Shown here: positions 7,932 to 14,668 of the stretch, in pieces
Layout of the letters: each line of letters starts with the position of its first letter
Numbering within the stretch: position 1 is the first letter of the stretch
Source: Protofrankia sp963555915
GTDB taxonomy: Bacteria > Actinomycetota > Actinomycetes > Frankiales > Frankiaceae
Direction: 5' to 3'
Assembly (NCBI RefSeq): GCF_963555915.1
Contig: NZ_CAUVXL010000099.1
Coordinates: 1-22,043, forward strand
DNA length: 22,043 bases
The notes under the pieces: model-generated
What the model was told of the DNA's origin: nothing
Seen by the model: only the letters and a program-made list of their open reading frames with translations
Databases searched by the model: none
Program-made: the position numbers and the translations under genes

Positions 7932-8621
7932 ATGGGGATCACCGTCTTGGACCGCGAGGTCTACTCGATGAGCGAGGCGGCTCGTATCCTCGGCGTGCGA
8001 TCGGCGCGGCTCCGCGGATGGATCGATGGTTACTCCCGCGGTGGCGTGGACTATGAGCCGGTCATCCGCCCGGAGCGGACAGGCGAAGATGCTGTCACCT
8101 GGGGAGAGTTCGTCGAAGCTGGCTATCTCCGTGAGTACCGGATACGCCACAGGGTTTCCCTGCAGCATCTTCGCCCTGTCGTGCAGATCCTTCGGGAGCG
8201 TCTCGGTGCTCCTTACCCGCTTGCCCACGCCAAGCTATACGTCGCGAACAGAGAGCTCGTCCGTGAGATCCAGGATGAGATCGGTATTGACCGCGAGCTT
8301 GCAATGGTCGTTGTCCGAAACGGCCAGCTCATCCTCGCGCCAGGCGCGGCCGCATTCGTGGAAAAGGTCGAGTTTGCCCCTGAGGACAAGGAAGTCCTCC
8401 GGATCTATCCGGACGACAAGTCCAGCCCGGTTCTCATCGACCCCCTGCGCAACTTCGGCGCACCCGTCGTTCACGGCATACGCACCGAGAACCTCTACGA
8501 CCTGTTCGCAGGAGGGGACTCGATCGCCGACATCGCCGATGGCTTCGACATCTCCGTCGCCGATGTCGAAGCCGCGATCCGCTACGAGAGCCGGATCAAT
8601 GGGCAGGAGACGGCAGCCTGA
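7932..8621 (+). CDS. VapB45-like antitoxin (MerR-like HTH plus DUF433)
   Basis: The 229-residue product has an N-terminal MerR-like helix-turn-helix (SEAARILGVRSARLRGWIDG, residues about 13-34). Its C-terminal part matches DUF433 (GAPVVHGIRTENLYDLFAGG then DSIADIADGFDISVADVEAAI). It directly precedes a PIN-like toxin gene. From memory, size and order match Mycobacterium tuberculosis VapBC45 (Rv2018-Rv2019), which supports an antitoxin and autorepressor role. Several in-frame ATGs precede the chosen one (7893, 7911, 7914). ATG 7932 is nearest the conserved domain, but its GCAGG lies too close to be a good ribosome site, so the start is uncertain. The region around the ATGs has repeated GCATGATGC-like strings that might be an operator. 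Confidence 0.8.
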   Translation: MGITVLDREVYSMSEAARILGVRSARLRGWIDGYSRGGVDYEPVIRPERTGEDAVTWGEFVEAGYLREYRIRHRVSLQHLRPVVQILRERLGAPYPLAHAKLYVANRELVREIQDEIGIDRELAMVVVRNGQLILAPGAAAFVEKVEFAPEDKEVLRIYPDDKSSPVLIDPLRNFGAPVVHGIRTENLYDLFAGGDSIADIADGFDISVADVEAAIRYESRINGQETAA

Positions 8622-9031
8622 GCGACAGGGAGATCCCGGTCACGCCGCGATTCTTCATCGACGAGAATACCTTGCCGCTTGGGAAGAATCTCGCCGCGGT
8701 ACGCGGCGACGTCGTCTTCCCAGGTCATTGTGACACCTGTATCCAGCGAGGCGATCTTGATGATGTCTGGCTTCCGATCATTGGAGCCGCAGGCCTTCTC
8801 CTGATCACCCGTGACAGACGTATCCGCTATCGCCTGATGGAGAAGCGCCTGCTACGCCTCCACTCGGTCAAGGGCTTATTCCTCACTCAGGCAGGGAACA
8901 TGAACATGCGGGAAATCTTGACGATGGTCATGCGGCACTGGGACCAGATCGACGCGTTGGCCGCGGTCCCGGGTCCATGGGCGAAGTCCCTCACCCGTGT
9001 CGGTATCAGCGATCTCACGTTGCCTGATTGA
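8618..9031 (+). CDS. PIN-like toxin (VapC45-like ribonuclease), apparent CTG start
   Basis: The 137-residue product is a small PIN-like nuclease: RFFIDEN (11-17) gives the first acidic cluster, DLDDVW (46-51) the second, and LLITRDRRIR (61-70) the third acidic position. This is the pattern of DUF5615/VapC45-like toxins that cut RNA. No ATG or GTG precedes the fold in this frame. TTG 8672 would delete the DEN motif. CTG 8618 overlaps the antitoxin stop (CTGA) and has AGGAGA at 8605-8610 with 7-nt spacing, so I chose it. Overlap with the antitoxin gene implies translational coupling. The RNA target is unknown. Confidence 0.78.
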   Translation: MSDREIPVTPRFFIDENTLPLGKNLAAVRGDVVFPGHCDTCIQRGDLDDVWLPIIGAAGLLLITRDRRIRYRLMEKRLLRLHSVKGLFLTQAGNMNMREILTMVMRHWDQIDALAAVPGPWAKSLTRVGISDLTLPD

Positions 9032-9058
9032 GGCAATAACAGCGAACGGCGAACAGCG

Positions 9059-9089
9059 GCTGGCGTGATCCGGAGTGGATCACGCCAGC
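9059..9089. terminator. Bidirectional hairpin between convergent genes
   Basis: A perfect 13-bp stem (GCTGGCGTGATCC at 9059-9071, complement at 9077-9089) has a 5-nt loop GGAGT. It lies 27 bp after the plus-strand toxin stop and 11 bp after the end of the minus-strand FxLYD frame. Position and symmetry fit a shared terminator. Confidence 0.75.
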
Positions 9090-9100
9090 ATTGCGCTTGA

Positions 9101-9367
9101 TCAGAAGGCTTCGGTGCGTTTCGCGCTGGTGACCTTGCAAACAATCTTCGAGCGGGCAGGGATGTCGTCTGTACCCTGCGCTGCCTGCACGGTCTTCTGG
9201 CCTGGCGCCAGCGAGTTGACGAACGCGGCACCTTCGCCGTACTGCGTCGCACCGTCCGCGCTCTGGAACGAGACGGTAACGCTGTACGTGCTCGGCTTGC
9301 TCGGCTTGCTCGACGTGTTGGTGATGGCGAGCGTGGCCTTCGGCCATCCCAGAGTTGCATCCTCCGG
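9101..9367 (-). pseudogene. C-terminal remnant of an FxLYD-domain protein
   Basis: An open frame of 88 codons has no ATG, GTG or TTG at its head, but its product is clearly protein-like: GWPKATLAITNTSSK, then YSVTVSFQSADG, VNSLAPGQKT, and IVCKVTSAKRTEAF. This is the FxLYD beta-sandwich pattern often seen in actinobacterial lipoproteins, where it follows a lipobox signal and a linker. Here the signal and the first strand are missing: an in-frame TAG (9368-9370) lies just upstream, so I call it a 5'-truncated pseudogene. Within it a 9-nt unit is duplicated in frame (KPSKPS near 9295-9313). It lies 17 bp after the stop of the CxxC gene, on the same strand. Confidence 0.65.
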
Positions 9368-9384
9368 CTACTCGGTGACGATCC

Positions 9385-9606
9385 CTACACCGGCGGCCGG
9401 GTGTCCCATCCCGGATTGGCCGGCGGCTCCGCGCCCGGCCCGTAGCCCGGCGCCCACACCGTCCGAAGCGGCTTGCCGTGCGGGCAGACCCCTTCTTCGG
9501 GGACCGGCTCGACGCTGCCGGTTGCGTGGAACTGGGCGCCCCGTTGCCGCCGGCATTTGTTGCAGGCGACAAGTTCCAGCATGCGAACCGAATCATCGTC
9601 GCTCAC
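9385..9606 (-). CDS. Small Cys-containing (zinc-ribbon-like) protein
   Basis: The 73-residue product has CNKC (15-18) and a later single CPHG (41-44), a possible metal site, then RTVWAPGYGP (48-57) and a Pro-rich tail. GTG 9606 is chosen because it overlaps the upstream TGA as GTGA, which implies coupled translation with the CxxCxGxG gene. I recognise no named family. Its RTVWA-G-GP string recurs in the doubtful ORF at 7542-7784. The two coupled proteins may act together, but nothing shows their partner. Confidence 0.65.
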   Translation of the reverse strand: MSDDDSVRMLELVACNKCRRQRGAQFHATGSVEPVPEEGVCPHGKPLRTVWAPGYGPGAEPPANPGWDTRPPV

Positions 9607-9851
9607 TTGGCGACCCGTCCCGTTCCGTCGCATGTTCCGCAGTCTCTTGCCTGGGTGCCGCTGAAGCCGCCGTCTTCGTCCTGCTCGGACCTGTCAAAGA
9701 CGACCTTGCCGGCACCGTTACAAGTGGGGCAATCCGCGAACTCGACATCACGGACGTTTCTACCGGCCGTGGCGTCCTTACCGCCGCGTTTGACGCCGTC
9801 CCGGCCGGTGCTTGCGCCGCCACCGGTGCTACCCCGCTTGTTCCACGCCAT
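9603..9851 (-). CDS. Small DnaJ-type CxxCxGxG zinc-knuckle protein
   Basis: The 82-residue protein carries two perfect CxxCxGxG motifs: CPTCNGAG (41-48) and CGTCDGTG (71-78). In DnaJ, pairs of these knuckles form zinc sites; here there is no J domain, so it is a stand-alone module. The N-terminal 35 residues are basic and Gly-rich (KRGSTGGGASTGRDG) and are probably disordered. ATG 9851 has GGAAGG upstream with 8-nt spacing. It overlaps the downstream CxxC gene by 4 nt. It might bind zinc, nucleic acid or thiols; the function is unknown. Confidence 0.75.
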   Translation of the reverse strand: MAWNKRGSTGGGASTGRDGVKRGGKDATAGRNVRDVEFADCPTCNGAGKVVFDRSEQDEDGGFSGTQARDCGTCDGTGRVAK

Positions 9852-9970
9852 TGTATGCGCCTTCCGCGTCTGTTCCGCTACGGATTCAAGGGTAAACCGG
9901 TGATCGCCCGGACGATGTGAGGTCTGGACGATACGGTACGTGGCGACCCCGCTCTCCTTGCATGCGCCGG

Positions 9971-10005
9971 GCCCCTGCCGCGGTGGAGGAGGGTGCGGCA
10001 GGGGC
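9971..10005 (-). terminator. Hairpin after the DUF397 gene
   Basis: An 11-bp perfect stem (GCCCCTGCCGC at 9971-9981, complement at 9995-10005) with a 13-nt loop lies about 20 bp after the DUF397 stop and about 120 bp before the next minus-strand gene. It probably ends the upstream transcript. No gene is seen between 9852 and 9970. Confidence 0.65.
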
Positions 10006-10026
10006 TCGGAGTCTGGTGGGGACGGC

Positions 10027-10143
10027 TCAGATGCCGAACTCGCCGTCCTTGGCGCCGTCGAGGAACGCCCGCCACTCCTCCTTCGAGAACGGCATCACAC
10101 CGCCGGAACGGTTGTTCGAGTCGCGCACCAACCAGGCACTCAC
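10027..10143 (-). CDS. Short DUF397-domain protein
   Basis: This 38-residue product is too short for routine gene finders. VRDSNNRSGGVMPFSKEEWR then AFLDGAKDGEFGI matches the C-terminal half of DUF397 (VRDSK..., F....W..F...V..GEF). DUF397 proteins are usually about 60 residues and often pair with XRE regulators in actinobacteria; the N-terminal part is absent here. GTG 10143 directly follows a TGA of an overlapping upstream frame and has GGAG just before it. It could be an authentic short form or a truncated relic. The hairpin at 9971-10005 follows it. Confidence 0.65.
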   Translation of the reverse strand: MSAWLVRDSNNRSGGVMPFSKEEWRAFLDGAKDGEFGI

Positions 10144-10150
10144 TCCACGA

Positions 10151-10405
10151 TCACCAATCGCACATGCCCACCGTCAACGATGCCCAGCGGCCCTTCCATG
10201 CCCACCCAAAGAGACGCGGGACAGCCCGTTCGTCCCCCGGCTCGAACCGCACCACCCCGTGGAGCACGGGTATCCGCCCGTCCCCACCGTCCCGTCCCGT
10301 CATCGGTTGGACGCCGGCCCGGACCCGCGGAGACGACGCGCTCAACACGGAGCCGGGCCGGTTGTGCCACAGGCTTGCGTGCCACCCCGCCGCACCGGAA
10401 GACAA
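10151..10405 (-). CDS. Hypothetical small protein
   Basis: The frame encodes 84 residues from TTG 10405. Its third codon positions are markedly more GC-rich than in the overlapping frame ending at 10140, so this is the likelier coding frame. The segment NRPGSVLSASSPRVRAGVQP is matched by a frameshifted sequence at 86-157 (minus strand). The C-terminal part, HGVVRFEPGDERAVPRLFGW then AWKGRWASLTV, looks like a folded domain but I do not recognise it. There is no convincing ribosome site. It ends 7 bp before the DUF397 start and may be co-transcribed with it. Confidence 0.42.
   Translation of the reverse strand: MSSGAAGWHASLWHNRPGSVLSASSPRVRAGVQPMTGRDGGDGRIPVLHGVVRFEPGDERAVPRLFGWAWKGRWASLTVGMCDW
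10302..10372. repeat. Dispersed homologous block, copy B
   Basis: This is the counterpart of 86-157, in the same orientation. It lies inside the hypothetical ORF 10151-10405. Left of the block, 10263-10300 also shares the string GTATCCGCC with about positions 40-48, so the homology may extend further with gaps. Confidence 0.55.
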
Positions 10406-10634
10406 GATTCATCATCTGAAAGTCACCTGATCACGCGGTCTGCGAGCGGCTCGCGGATGGATGGAACGCCTGACACGGTAGGCGAGGTTGATATAACTGG
10501 ACACCCCGGCGGACGTACCGTAAGGGTCGGTCCTGCCACGAGACGTGACCCTGTCTCCCGGCTTGCGCCAAGCGGCACCCACACTGGGAGTTGGCGATAG
10601 GTGGCACAGATGCGCATCCCTCGGCCGGGAGCGG
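10406..10634. other. Intergenic region, no gene seen
   Basis: I see no supportable gene on either strand. A loose inverted repeat AGGGTC/GACCCT lies near 10522-10551. Promoters for the minus-strand small-gene cluster would be expected at the left side of this interval. Confidence 0.4.
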
Positions 10635-10907
10635 CTAGGCGTTGCCGGGCCGGTACACGTCGGCTCGATGTGCGATCCGCAGCAGCGTCACGAGCTTCGC
10701 GTCCTCGTCGATCCGGTACAGGACCCGGTAAGGTCCGCGGCGAGCGCTGAACGAACCGGAAAGTTCGCGTTCCAGGGGCTTGCCGACCCGCTGCGGTGCC
10801 GCCGCGAGGTCACCGAAGACGAATTCGACGATCGCTGGCACGATGCGCGGCGGGACACGCTGGAGATCTCGCCGTGCGGTGGCAGTAAAGATCACTTCGT
10901 AGCTCAC
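10635..10907 (-). CDS. RelE/ParE-family toxin
   Basis: The 90-residue product shows the RelE-type fold signature: YEVIFTATARRDLQRVP at the N-terminus, L.RELSGSFSARRGPYRVLY in the middle, and LLRIAHRADVYR at the C-terminus. In RelE relatives the basic and aromatic residues here (Arg56-Arg57, Tyr60, Arg61, His80, Arg81) support mRNA cleavage on the ribosome. The GTG start at 10907 lies 10 bp after the antitoxin stop, so translation is probably coupled; no strong ribosome site is present. The antitoxin-first order is typical of YefM-YoeB and RelBE modules. Plasmid-free chromosomal copies are common in actinobacteria. Confidence 0.9.
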   Translation of the reverse strand: MSYEVIFTATARRDLQRVPPRIVPAIVEFVFGDLAAAPQRVGKPLERELSGSFSARRGPYRVLYRIDEDAKLVTLLRIAHRADVYRPGNA

Positions 10908-10917
10908 TGCGGGCGAC

Positions 10918-11199
10918 TTACCGATCGCGTTTGGGCACGCCGAACTCGCCGCGGATCTGTGTCTCGTCGAAGACCCGTCCGGCGATCGCGTCGGAGTCGG
11001 CCTCGGTCAGGGATTCACGGATGCCCGGCTGTGACAGCCAGTACAAGGTCTCCTGGATCGACTCCCACTCATCGACGCCGATCAACACGGCGGCAGGTGA
11101 GCCGTTCTTAGTGATCGTCACCTGCTCGCGAGTGATCGAGGTTGCGTCGACCAGCTCGTTCAGCCTGTCCTTGACCTTCGAGATCGGTAGTGTTTGCAC
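10918..11199 (-). CDS. Phd/YefM-family antitoxin
   Basis: The 93-residue product begins QTLPISKVKDRLNELVDAT, the characteristic Phd/YefM DNA-binding N-terminus. It continues VTITKNGSPAAVLIGVDEWE (27-46), the standard dimer strand and helix. The C-terminal tail (about 60-93), charged and probably flexible, should wrap the toxin. The frame is open far upstream, but GTG 11199 fits the family N-terminus exactly; its ribosome site is weak. It is expected to repress its own promoter. Between it and lysS (11200-11299) no gene is seen. Confidence 0.9.
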   Translation of the reverse strand: MQTLPISKVKDRLNELVDATSITREQVTITKNGSPAAVLIGVDEWESIQETLYWLSQPGIRESLTEADSDAIAGRVFDETQIRGEFGVPKRDR

Positions 11200-11299
11200 G
11201 TCGCCATCGTAGGCCAGAATTTCGGCTTTCTCAAGGCTTAGATTTGGGTCGACGCTCGACCGGGGCGTCAGCTGGCCGCCGGGGTGGCCCGGGGCTCGG

Positions 11300-12739
11300 T
11301 CAGGCGTGGTCGTCGGGGCTGGTCTGGCCTTTGCGGGCGCCGCGCATGGTCGGGAAGAGGACGACTTCCCGCAGGGTGGGCGCGTCGGTGAGCAGGGCGA
11401 CGAACCGGTCGATACCAAGACCGAGGCCGGACATCGGTGGCATGCCGTATTCCATCGCCTCGATGAAGTCCTCTTCCATCATCATCGTCTCGTCGTCGCC
11501 GGCCTCACGCAGCCGGGTCTGTTCCTCTAGCCGTTCCCGCTGCTCGGCCGGGTCGACCAGCTCCGAGTACGCCTTGACGATCTCCCAGCCGTTGACGACG
11601 ACCTGGAACATGTCGAGCCTGGTCGGGTCGCTGTCGCTGCGTCGGGCGAGCGGGACGAGCTCCGCCGGGTGATGCACCAGGAAACAGGGCTGGACGAGGT
11701 CTGGCCGTACGGTCTTCTTGTAGAGCAGATCGACCAGGCCGGCGTAGGAGGCGGCTCCGTCAACCTCCAACCCGAGCCCGGCGACCCGTTCCCGCAGGGT
11801 CGGCAGGTCGCGCACGACGGTGAGGTCGATGCCGGTTCGCCGGGCGACCTCGGTCCGGTAGTCCAGTTCCGGCCAGTCGGCACCGAAGTCCAGTTTCACC
11901 CCGTCGTAGGTGACCGTGCGGGTACCGAAGACCTCGTCGAGTACGGCGAGGATGAGCGCCCGGACGAATGCCATGTTGTCGCGGTAGTCCCAGTAGGCCG
12001 CGTACCACTCCAGCATCGTGAACTCCTGCAGGTGCGAGGAGTCCATGCCTTCGTTGCGGAAGTTGCGGCCCAGCTCGTAGACCCGGTCCAGGGAACCGAC
12101 GACGACGCGCTTGAGGTAGGTTTCCGGCGAGATCCGCAGGTAGAAGTCCTCGCCGAGCGCGTTGTGCCGGGTGACGAACGGCCGGGCCGCCGCACCGGAC
12201 GCCGCCTCCTGCAGGACCGGGGTCTCGACTTCGAGAAAGTCGTTGTCGTCGAGGAACCGACGGATCCGCCGGATGATTTTCGCCCGGGTCTGGAACCGGC
12301 CCCGGGAGTCGGCGTTGACCAGCAGGTCGAGGTAACGGCGACGGTACCGGGCCTCCACGTTGGAGATGCCCTGCCACTTGTCCGGCAACGCGCGGACCGT
12401 CCGGTTCAAGACGGTGAGTTCGGATACCGCTACGGTGCGCTCGCCACGGCGGGTGGTGTAAAGGCTGCCGGCGACCCCGACGAAGTCGCCGATCTTCACG
12501 GCCCGGGACCACTCCTTGACGACTTCCGCGCCCAGATCGTCCCGGGACAGCGAAATCTGGAGCCGGCCGCTGCGGTCCTGCAGGTGCCCGAAGATAAGCC
12601 CACCCATCCGGCGCCACAGGACGACCCGGCCGGCGAGACGGACGGCCGTCCCGTCCGGTGCGGCCTCGACGTCGGCGGCGACGGTGTCAGCGCGGTAACC
12701 GGACCGGGGCCCCATTGCTCCGGACTCCTGCGTCGACAT
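11300..12739 (-). CDS. lysS: Lysine--tRNA ligase, class II (divergent type)
   Basis: This cytosolic class II synthetase (479 residues) charges tRNA-Lys. The N-terminal OB-fold anticodon-binding domain includes VRLAGRVVLWRRMGGLIFGH and LQDRSGRLQISLS. The catalytic domain has ETPVLQEAASGAAARPF, motif 2 FRNEGMDSSHLQEFTMLEWY (about 226-245), and motif 3 GLGLGIDRFVALL (about 440). ATG 12739 is preceded by AGAGGG with 7-nt spacing; the frame also opens at GTG 12745, which is too close to that site. The usual N-terminal helix of bacterial LysS is short or missing. Motif 2 reads SHLQEFTMLE where I expect RHNPEFTMME in the common bacterial enzyme, so this may be a second, divergent copy. Confidence 0.93.
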   Translation of the reverse strand: MSTQESGAMGPRSGYRADTVAADVEAAPDGTAVRLAGRVVLWRRMGGLIFGHLQDRSGRLQISLSRDDLGAEVVKEWSRAVKIGDFVGVAGSLYTTRRGERTVAVSELTVLNRTVRALPDKWQGISNVEARYRRRYLDLLVNADSRGRFQTRAKIIRRIRRFLDDNDFLEVETPVLQEAASGAAARPFVTRHNALGEDFYLRISPETYLKRVVVGSLDRVYELGRNFRNEGMDSSHLQEFTMLEWYAAYWDYRDNMAFVRALILAVLDEVFGTRTVTYDGVKLDFGADWPELDYRTEVARRTGIDLTVVRDLPTLRERVAGLGLEVDGAASYAGLVDLLYKKTVRPDLVQPCFLVHHPAELVPLARRSDSDPTRLDMFQVVVNGWEIVKAYSELVDPAEQRERLEEQTRLREAGDDETMMMEEDFIEAMEYGMPPMSGLGLGIDRFVALLTDAPTLREVVLFPTMRGARKGQTSPDDHA

Positions 12740-12870
12740 CAACACACCCTCTTAGAGCGACCGGCACCCGGGTGGCCGTACGGTGACAAAACCTCGGCGA
12801 ACGGGCCAACTGCAACCGACCGTCATCCCGGTGACGGCTACACCAGCCTACCGGCCCAGGCGCAGCTGGC

Positions 12871-12910
12871 CCCGACGGCCCGACGGCCCGACGCCCCGAC
12901 GCCCCGACGG
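12871..12910. repeat. Five 8-bp tandem repeats
   Basis: There are five consecutive units of CCCGACGG or CCCGACGC (12871-12878, 12879-12886, 12887-12894, 12895-12902, 12903-12910) in the interval between divergent lysS and the NADH dehydrogenase gene. They are followed by CCCGGGCAATCGG. No gene is seen in 12740-13151. Confidence 0.9.
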
Positions 12911-12967
12911 CCCGGGCAATCGGCCAGTCGGGCGCTGCGGGTGTCGTCAGTGCCGACGGTTCGATCT

Positions 12968-13009
12968 CGTCGTCGCCAAACCGTCGTCGCCAAACCGCAA
13001 TCGCCAAAC
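12968..13009. repeat. Three 14-bp tandem repeats
   Basis: The unit CGTCGTCGCCAAAC occurs twice exactly (12968-12981, 12982-12995) and once with three changes (CGCAATCGCCAAAC, 12996-13009), followed by a partial CGTAGTCGTCGCC. The CCAAAC boxes recur every 14 bp. They lie about 145 bp upstream of the NADH dehydrogenase start and could be regulator-binding sites or simple slippage repeats. Confidence 0.88.
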
Positions 13010-13151
13010 CGTAGTCGTCGCCCGTGTTCACCTGTTGTAGAGGTTGTGGTGACGCAGAGGTGGGATTCCGGTTTATCGGTCGCTGTAGCTGGAACGACTC
13101 GCGGGAGACGACGCTGCTCCACTTGATCTCCTGACGTGTTGGAGGTAGATC

Positions 13152-14600
13152 GTGCCCGACAACGTGCTCCCCACCTGGCTTGACAACGTCCGTACCCGGC
13201 GGGGTGCCAGCGCTGCGGTTGGCAGCGGTGCTCCCGGTGCTCCCGGTGCGGGAAGCGACGGGACGCGGGCAGCGCGCCCTCGCATCGTCGTGGTCGGCAG
13301 TGGCTTCGCGGGCTTGTCCGTGCTGCGGCAGCTGGAGCGGCGACTGCCCGTGGACGCCGCTGAGCTCGTCGTCGTGTCCCCGGTCGACCATCTTCTCTAC
13401 ACGTCGCTGTTGCCCCAGGTGGCGACCGCCGAGGCCGAGCCGCGTCATCTGGCGGTGTCCATCAGGGCAATGCTGCGGCGGGCCACACTGACGCTCGGCC
13501 ACGTGGTCGGGGCCGATTTTCCGAACCGTACGATCACGATCCGCCAGTCAGACGGCACCCACGCGACGATGGGCTGGGACCGCCTTGTACTGACGCCCGG
13601 GGCGGTGACGCGCACATTCGACATCCCGGGCTTGACCGATCACGCGCTCGGTCTGAAGAACCTGGCGGAAGCCGTCTACCTACGCGATCATGTGCTGCAC
13701 CAGTTCGAGTACGCCGACGCCTCCGACGATCCGGCGGTGCGCCGGGCGCGGTGCACCTTCGTGGTCGTCGGAGCCGGGTACACCGGGACCGAGCTCGCGG
13801 CTCAGATGATGCAGTTCAGCAGGCGGGCGGTGGGTCAGTACCCACGCCTGACCGCGCGCGACATCCGCTGGATTCTCCTCGATCTGGCACCGCGGGTGCT
13901 GCCCGAGCTGGGCGAGGCACTCAGTAAGGGAGCGGCACGGGTCCTTGCCAAGCGGGGGGTCGAGGTGCGGCTGCGGACGTCCATCTCGGAGGTGAGCGCC
14001 GACAGCGTCCGGTTCACCGACGGCGAGAGCGTTGCGGCCCACACTCTCGTCTGGTGCGCTGGGGTGGCTCCCAGCCCGCTGATATCCACGCTGGGCCTGC
14101 CGACCCAGCATGGTCGCCTAGTGGTGGACGCCCGCTTCCAGGTGCCTGATGTCGCCGGGGTGTTCGCTCTCGGGGACGCCGCGGCCGTGCCCGACGTGAC
14201 CCAGGGCTGTCAGCCGGCGGGGCAGACCGCCCAACACGCCATCCGCCAGGGAGTTGCCGCCGGGCGCAGCATCGCCGCCTCGCTCGGTCACGGGACGGCG
14301 AAGCCCTACCGGCACCGTAACCTCGGTTTCGTCGTCGACCTCGGCGGGACCGACGCCGTGGCCGATCCGTTCGGAATCGCGATGTCCGGGGTGCCTGCCG
14401 CGGCGGCGACCCGCGCATACCACCTGTGGGCGCTACCCTGCCTGACCAACAAGACGCGGGTCGCGACGGACTGGCTCCTCGACACGTTCACCCCACGCCA
14501 GATCGTCCGGCTCGGATTCCTGCCGCCGGCCAAGTCCTCGATCAATGCCGCCGAGCAGATCGACATCTACCATGACCGGCCAGCTGTGACCGGCGGGTGA
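13152..14600 (+). CDS. Type II NADH dehydrogenase (NAD(P)/FAD-dependent oxidoreductase)
   Basis: This is a 482-residue flavoprotein of the NDH-2 type, which passes electrons from NADH to quinone at the inner membrane face without pumping protons. A non-conserved 42-residue leader precedes the FAD-binding Rossmann motif GSGFAGL (49-55). The quinone-side loop includes YTSLLPQVA. The NADH-binding motif GAGYTGTELA lies near 205-214. GVFALGDAAAVPD near 336-348 binds the flavin, and QPAGQTAQHA follows. The C-terminal part could form the amphipathic membrane-anchoring helix. GTG 13152 has a perfect GGAGGT 5 nt upstream. It is divergent from lysS, with about 400 bp of repeat-bearing intergenic DNA between them. 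Confidence 0.92.
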   Translation: MPDNVLPTWLDNVRTRRGASAAVGSGAPGAPGAGSDGTRAARPRIVVVGSGFAGLSVLRQLERRLPVDAAELVVVSPVDHLLYTSLLPQVATAEAEPRHLAVSIRAMLRRATLTLGHVVGADFPNRTITIRQSDGTHATMGWDRLVLTPGAVTRTFDIPGLTDHALGLKNLAEAVYLRDHVLHQFEYADASDDPAVRRARCTFVVVGAGYTGTELAAQMMQFSRRAVGQYPRLTARDIRWILLDLAPRVLPELGEALSKGAARVLAKRGVEVRLRTSISEVSADSVRFTDGESVAAHTLVWCAGVAPSPLISTLGLPTQHGRLVVDARFQVPDVAGVFALGDAAAVPDVTQGCQPAGQTAQHAIRQGVAAGRSIAASLGHGTAKPYRHRNLGFVVDLGGTDAVADPFGIAMSGVPAAAATRAYHLWALPCLTNKTRVATDWLLDTFTPRQIVRLGFLPPAKSSINAAEQIDIYHDRPAVTGG

Positions 14601-14620
14601 TGACCGCTGCCTGCTCCGCG

Positions 14621-14668
14621 TGGATCACGATGTGGGTGGATCACGGTGTGGGTGGATCACGGTGTGGG
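14621..14668. repeat. Three 16-bp tandem repeats over the PAC2 stop codon
   Basis: The unit TGGATCACGGTGTGGG is present three times (14621-14636 with one change, 14637-14652, 14653-14668). The stop codon and last residues of the PAC2 gene lie in the third unit. It sits between the convergent NADH dehydrogenase and PAC2 genes. Confidence 0.92.

Noticed and set aside
7512..8228. 238-codon minus-strand frame
   Set aside because: It runs antisense to the clearly recognisable antitoxin gene and has no domain or ribosome site.
11277..11295. GC-rich CCGGG/CCCGG pairing just after lysS
   Set aside because: Only five base pairs in very GC-rich sequence; not distinguishable from background as a terminator.
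11669..13126. 485-codon plus-strand frame
   Set aside because: It is the antisense shadow of lysS; its composition mirrors the conserved synthetase codons.
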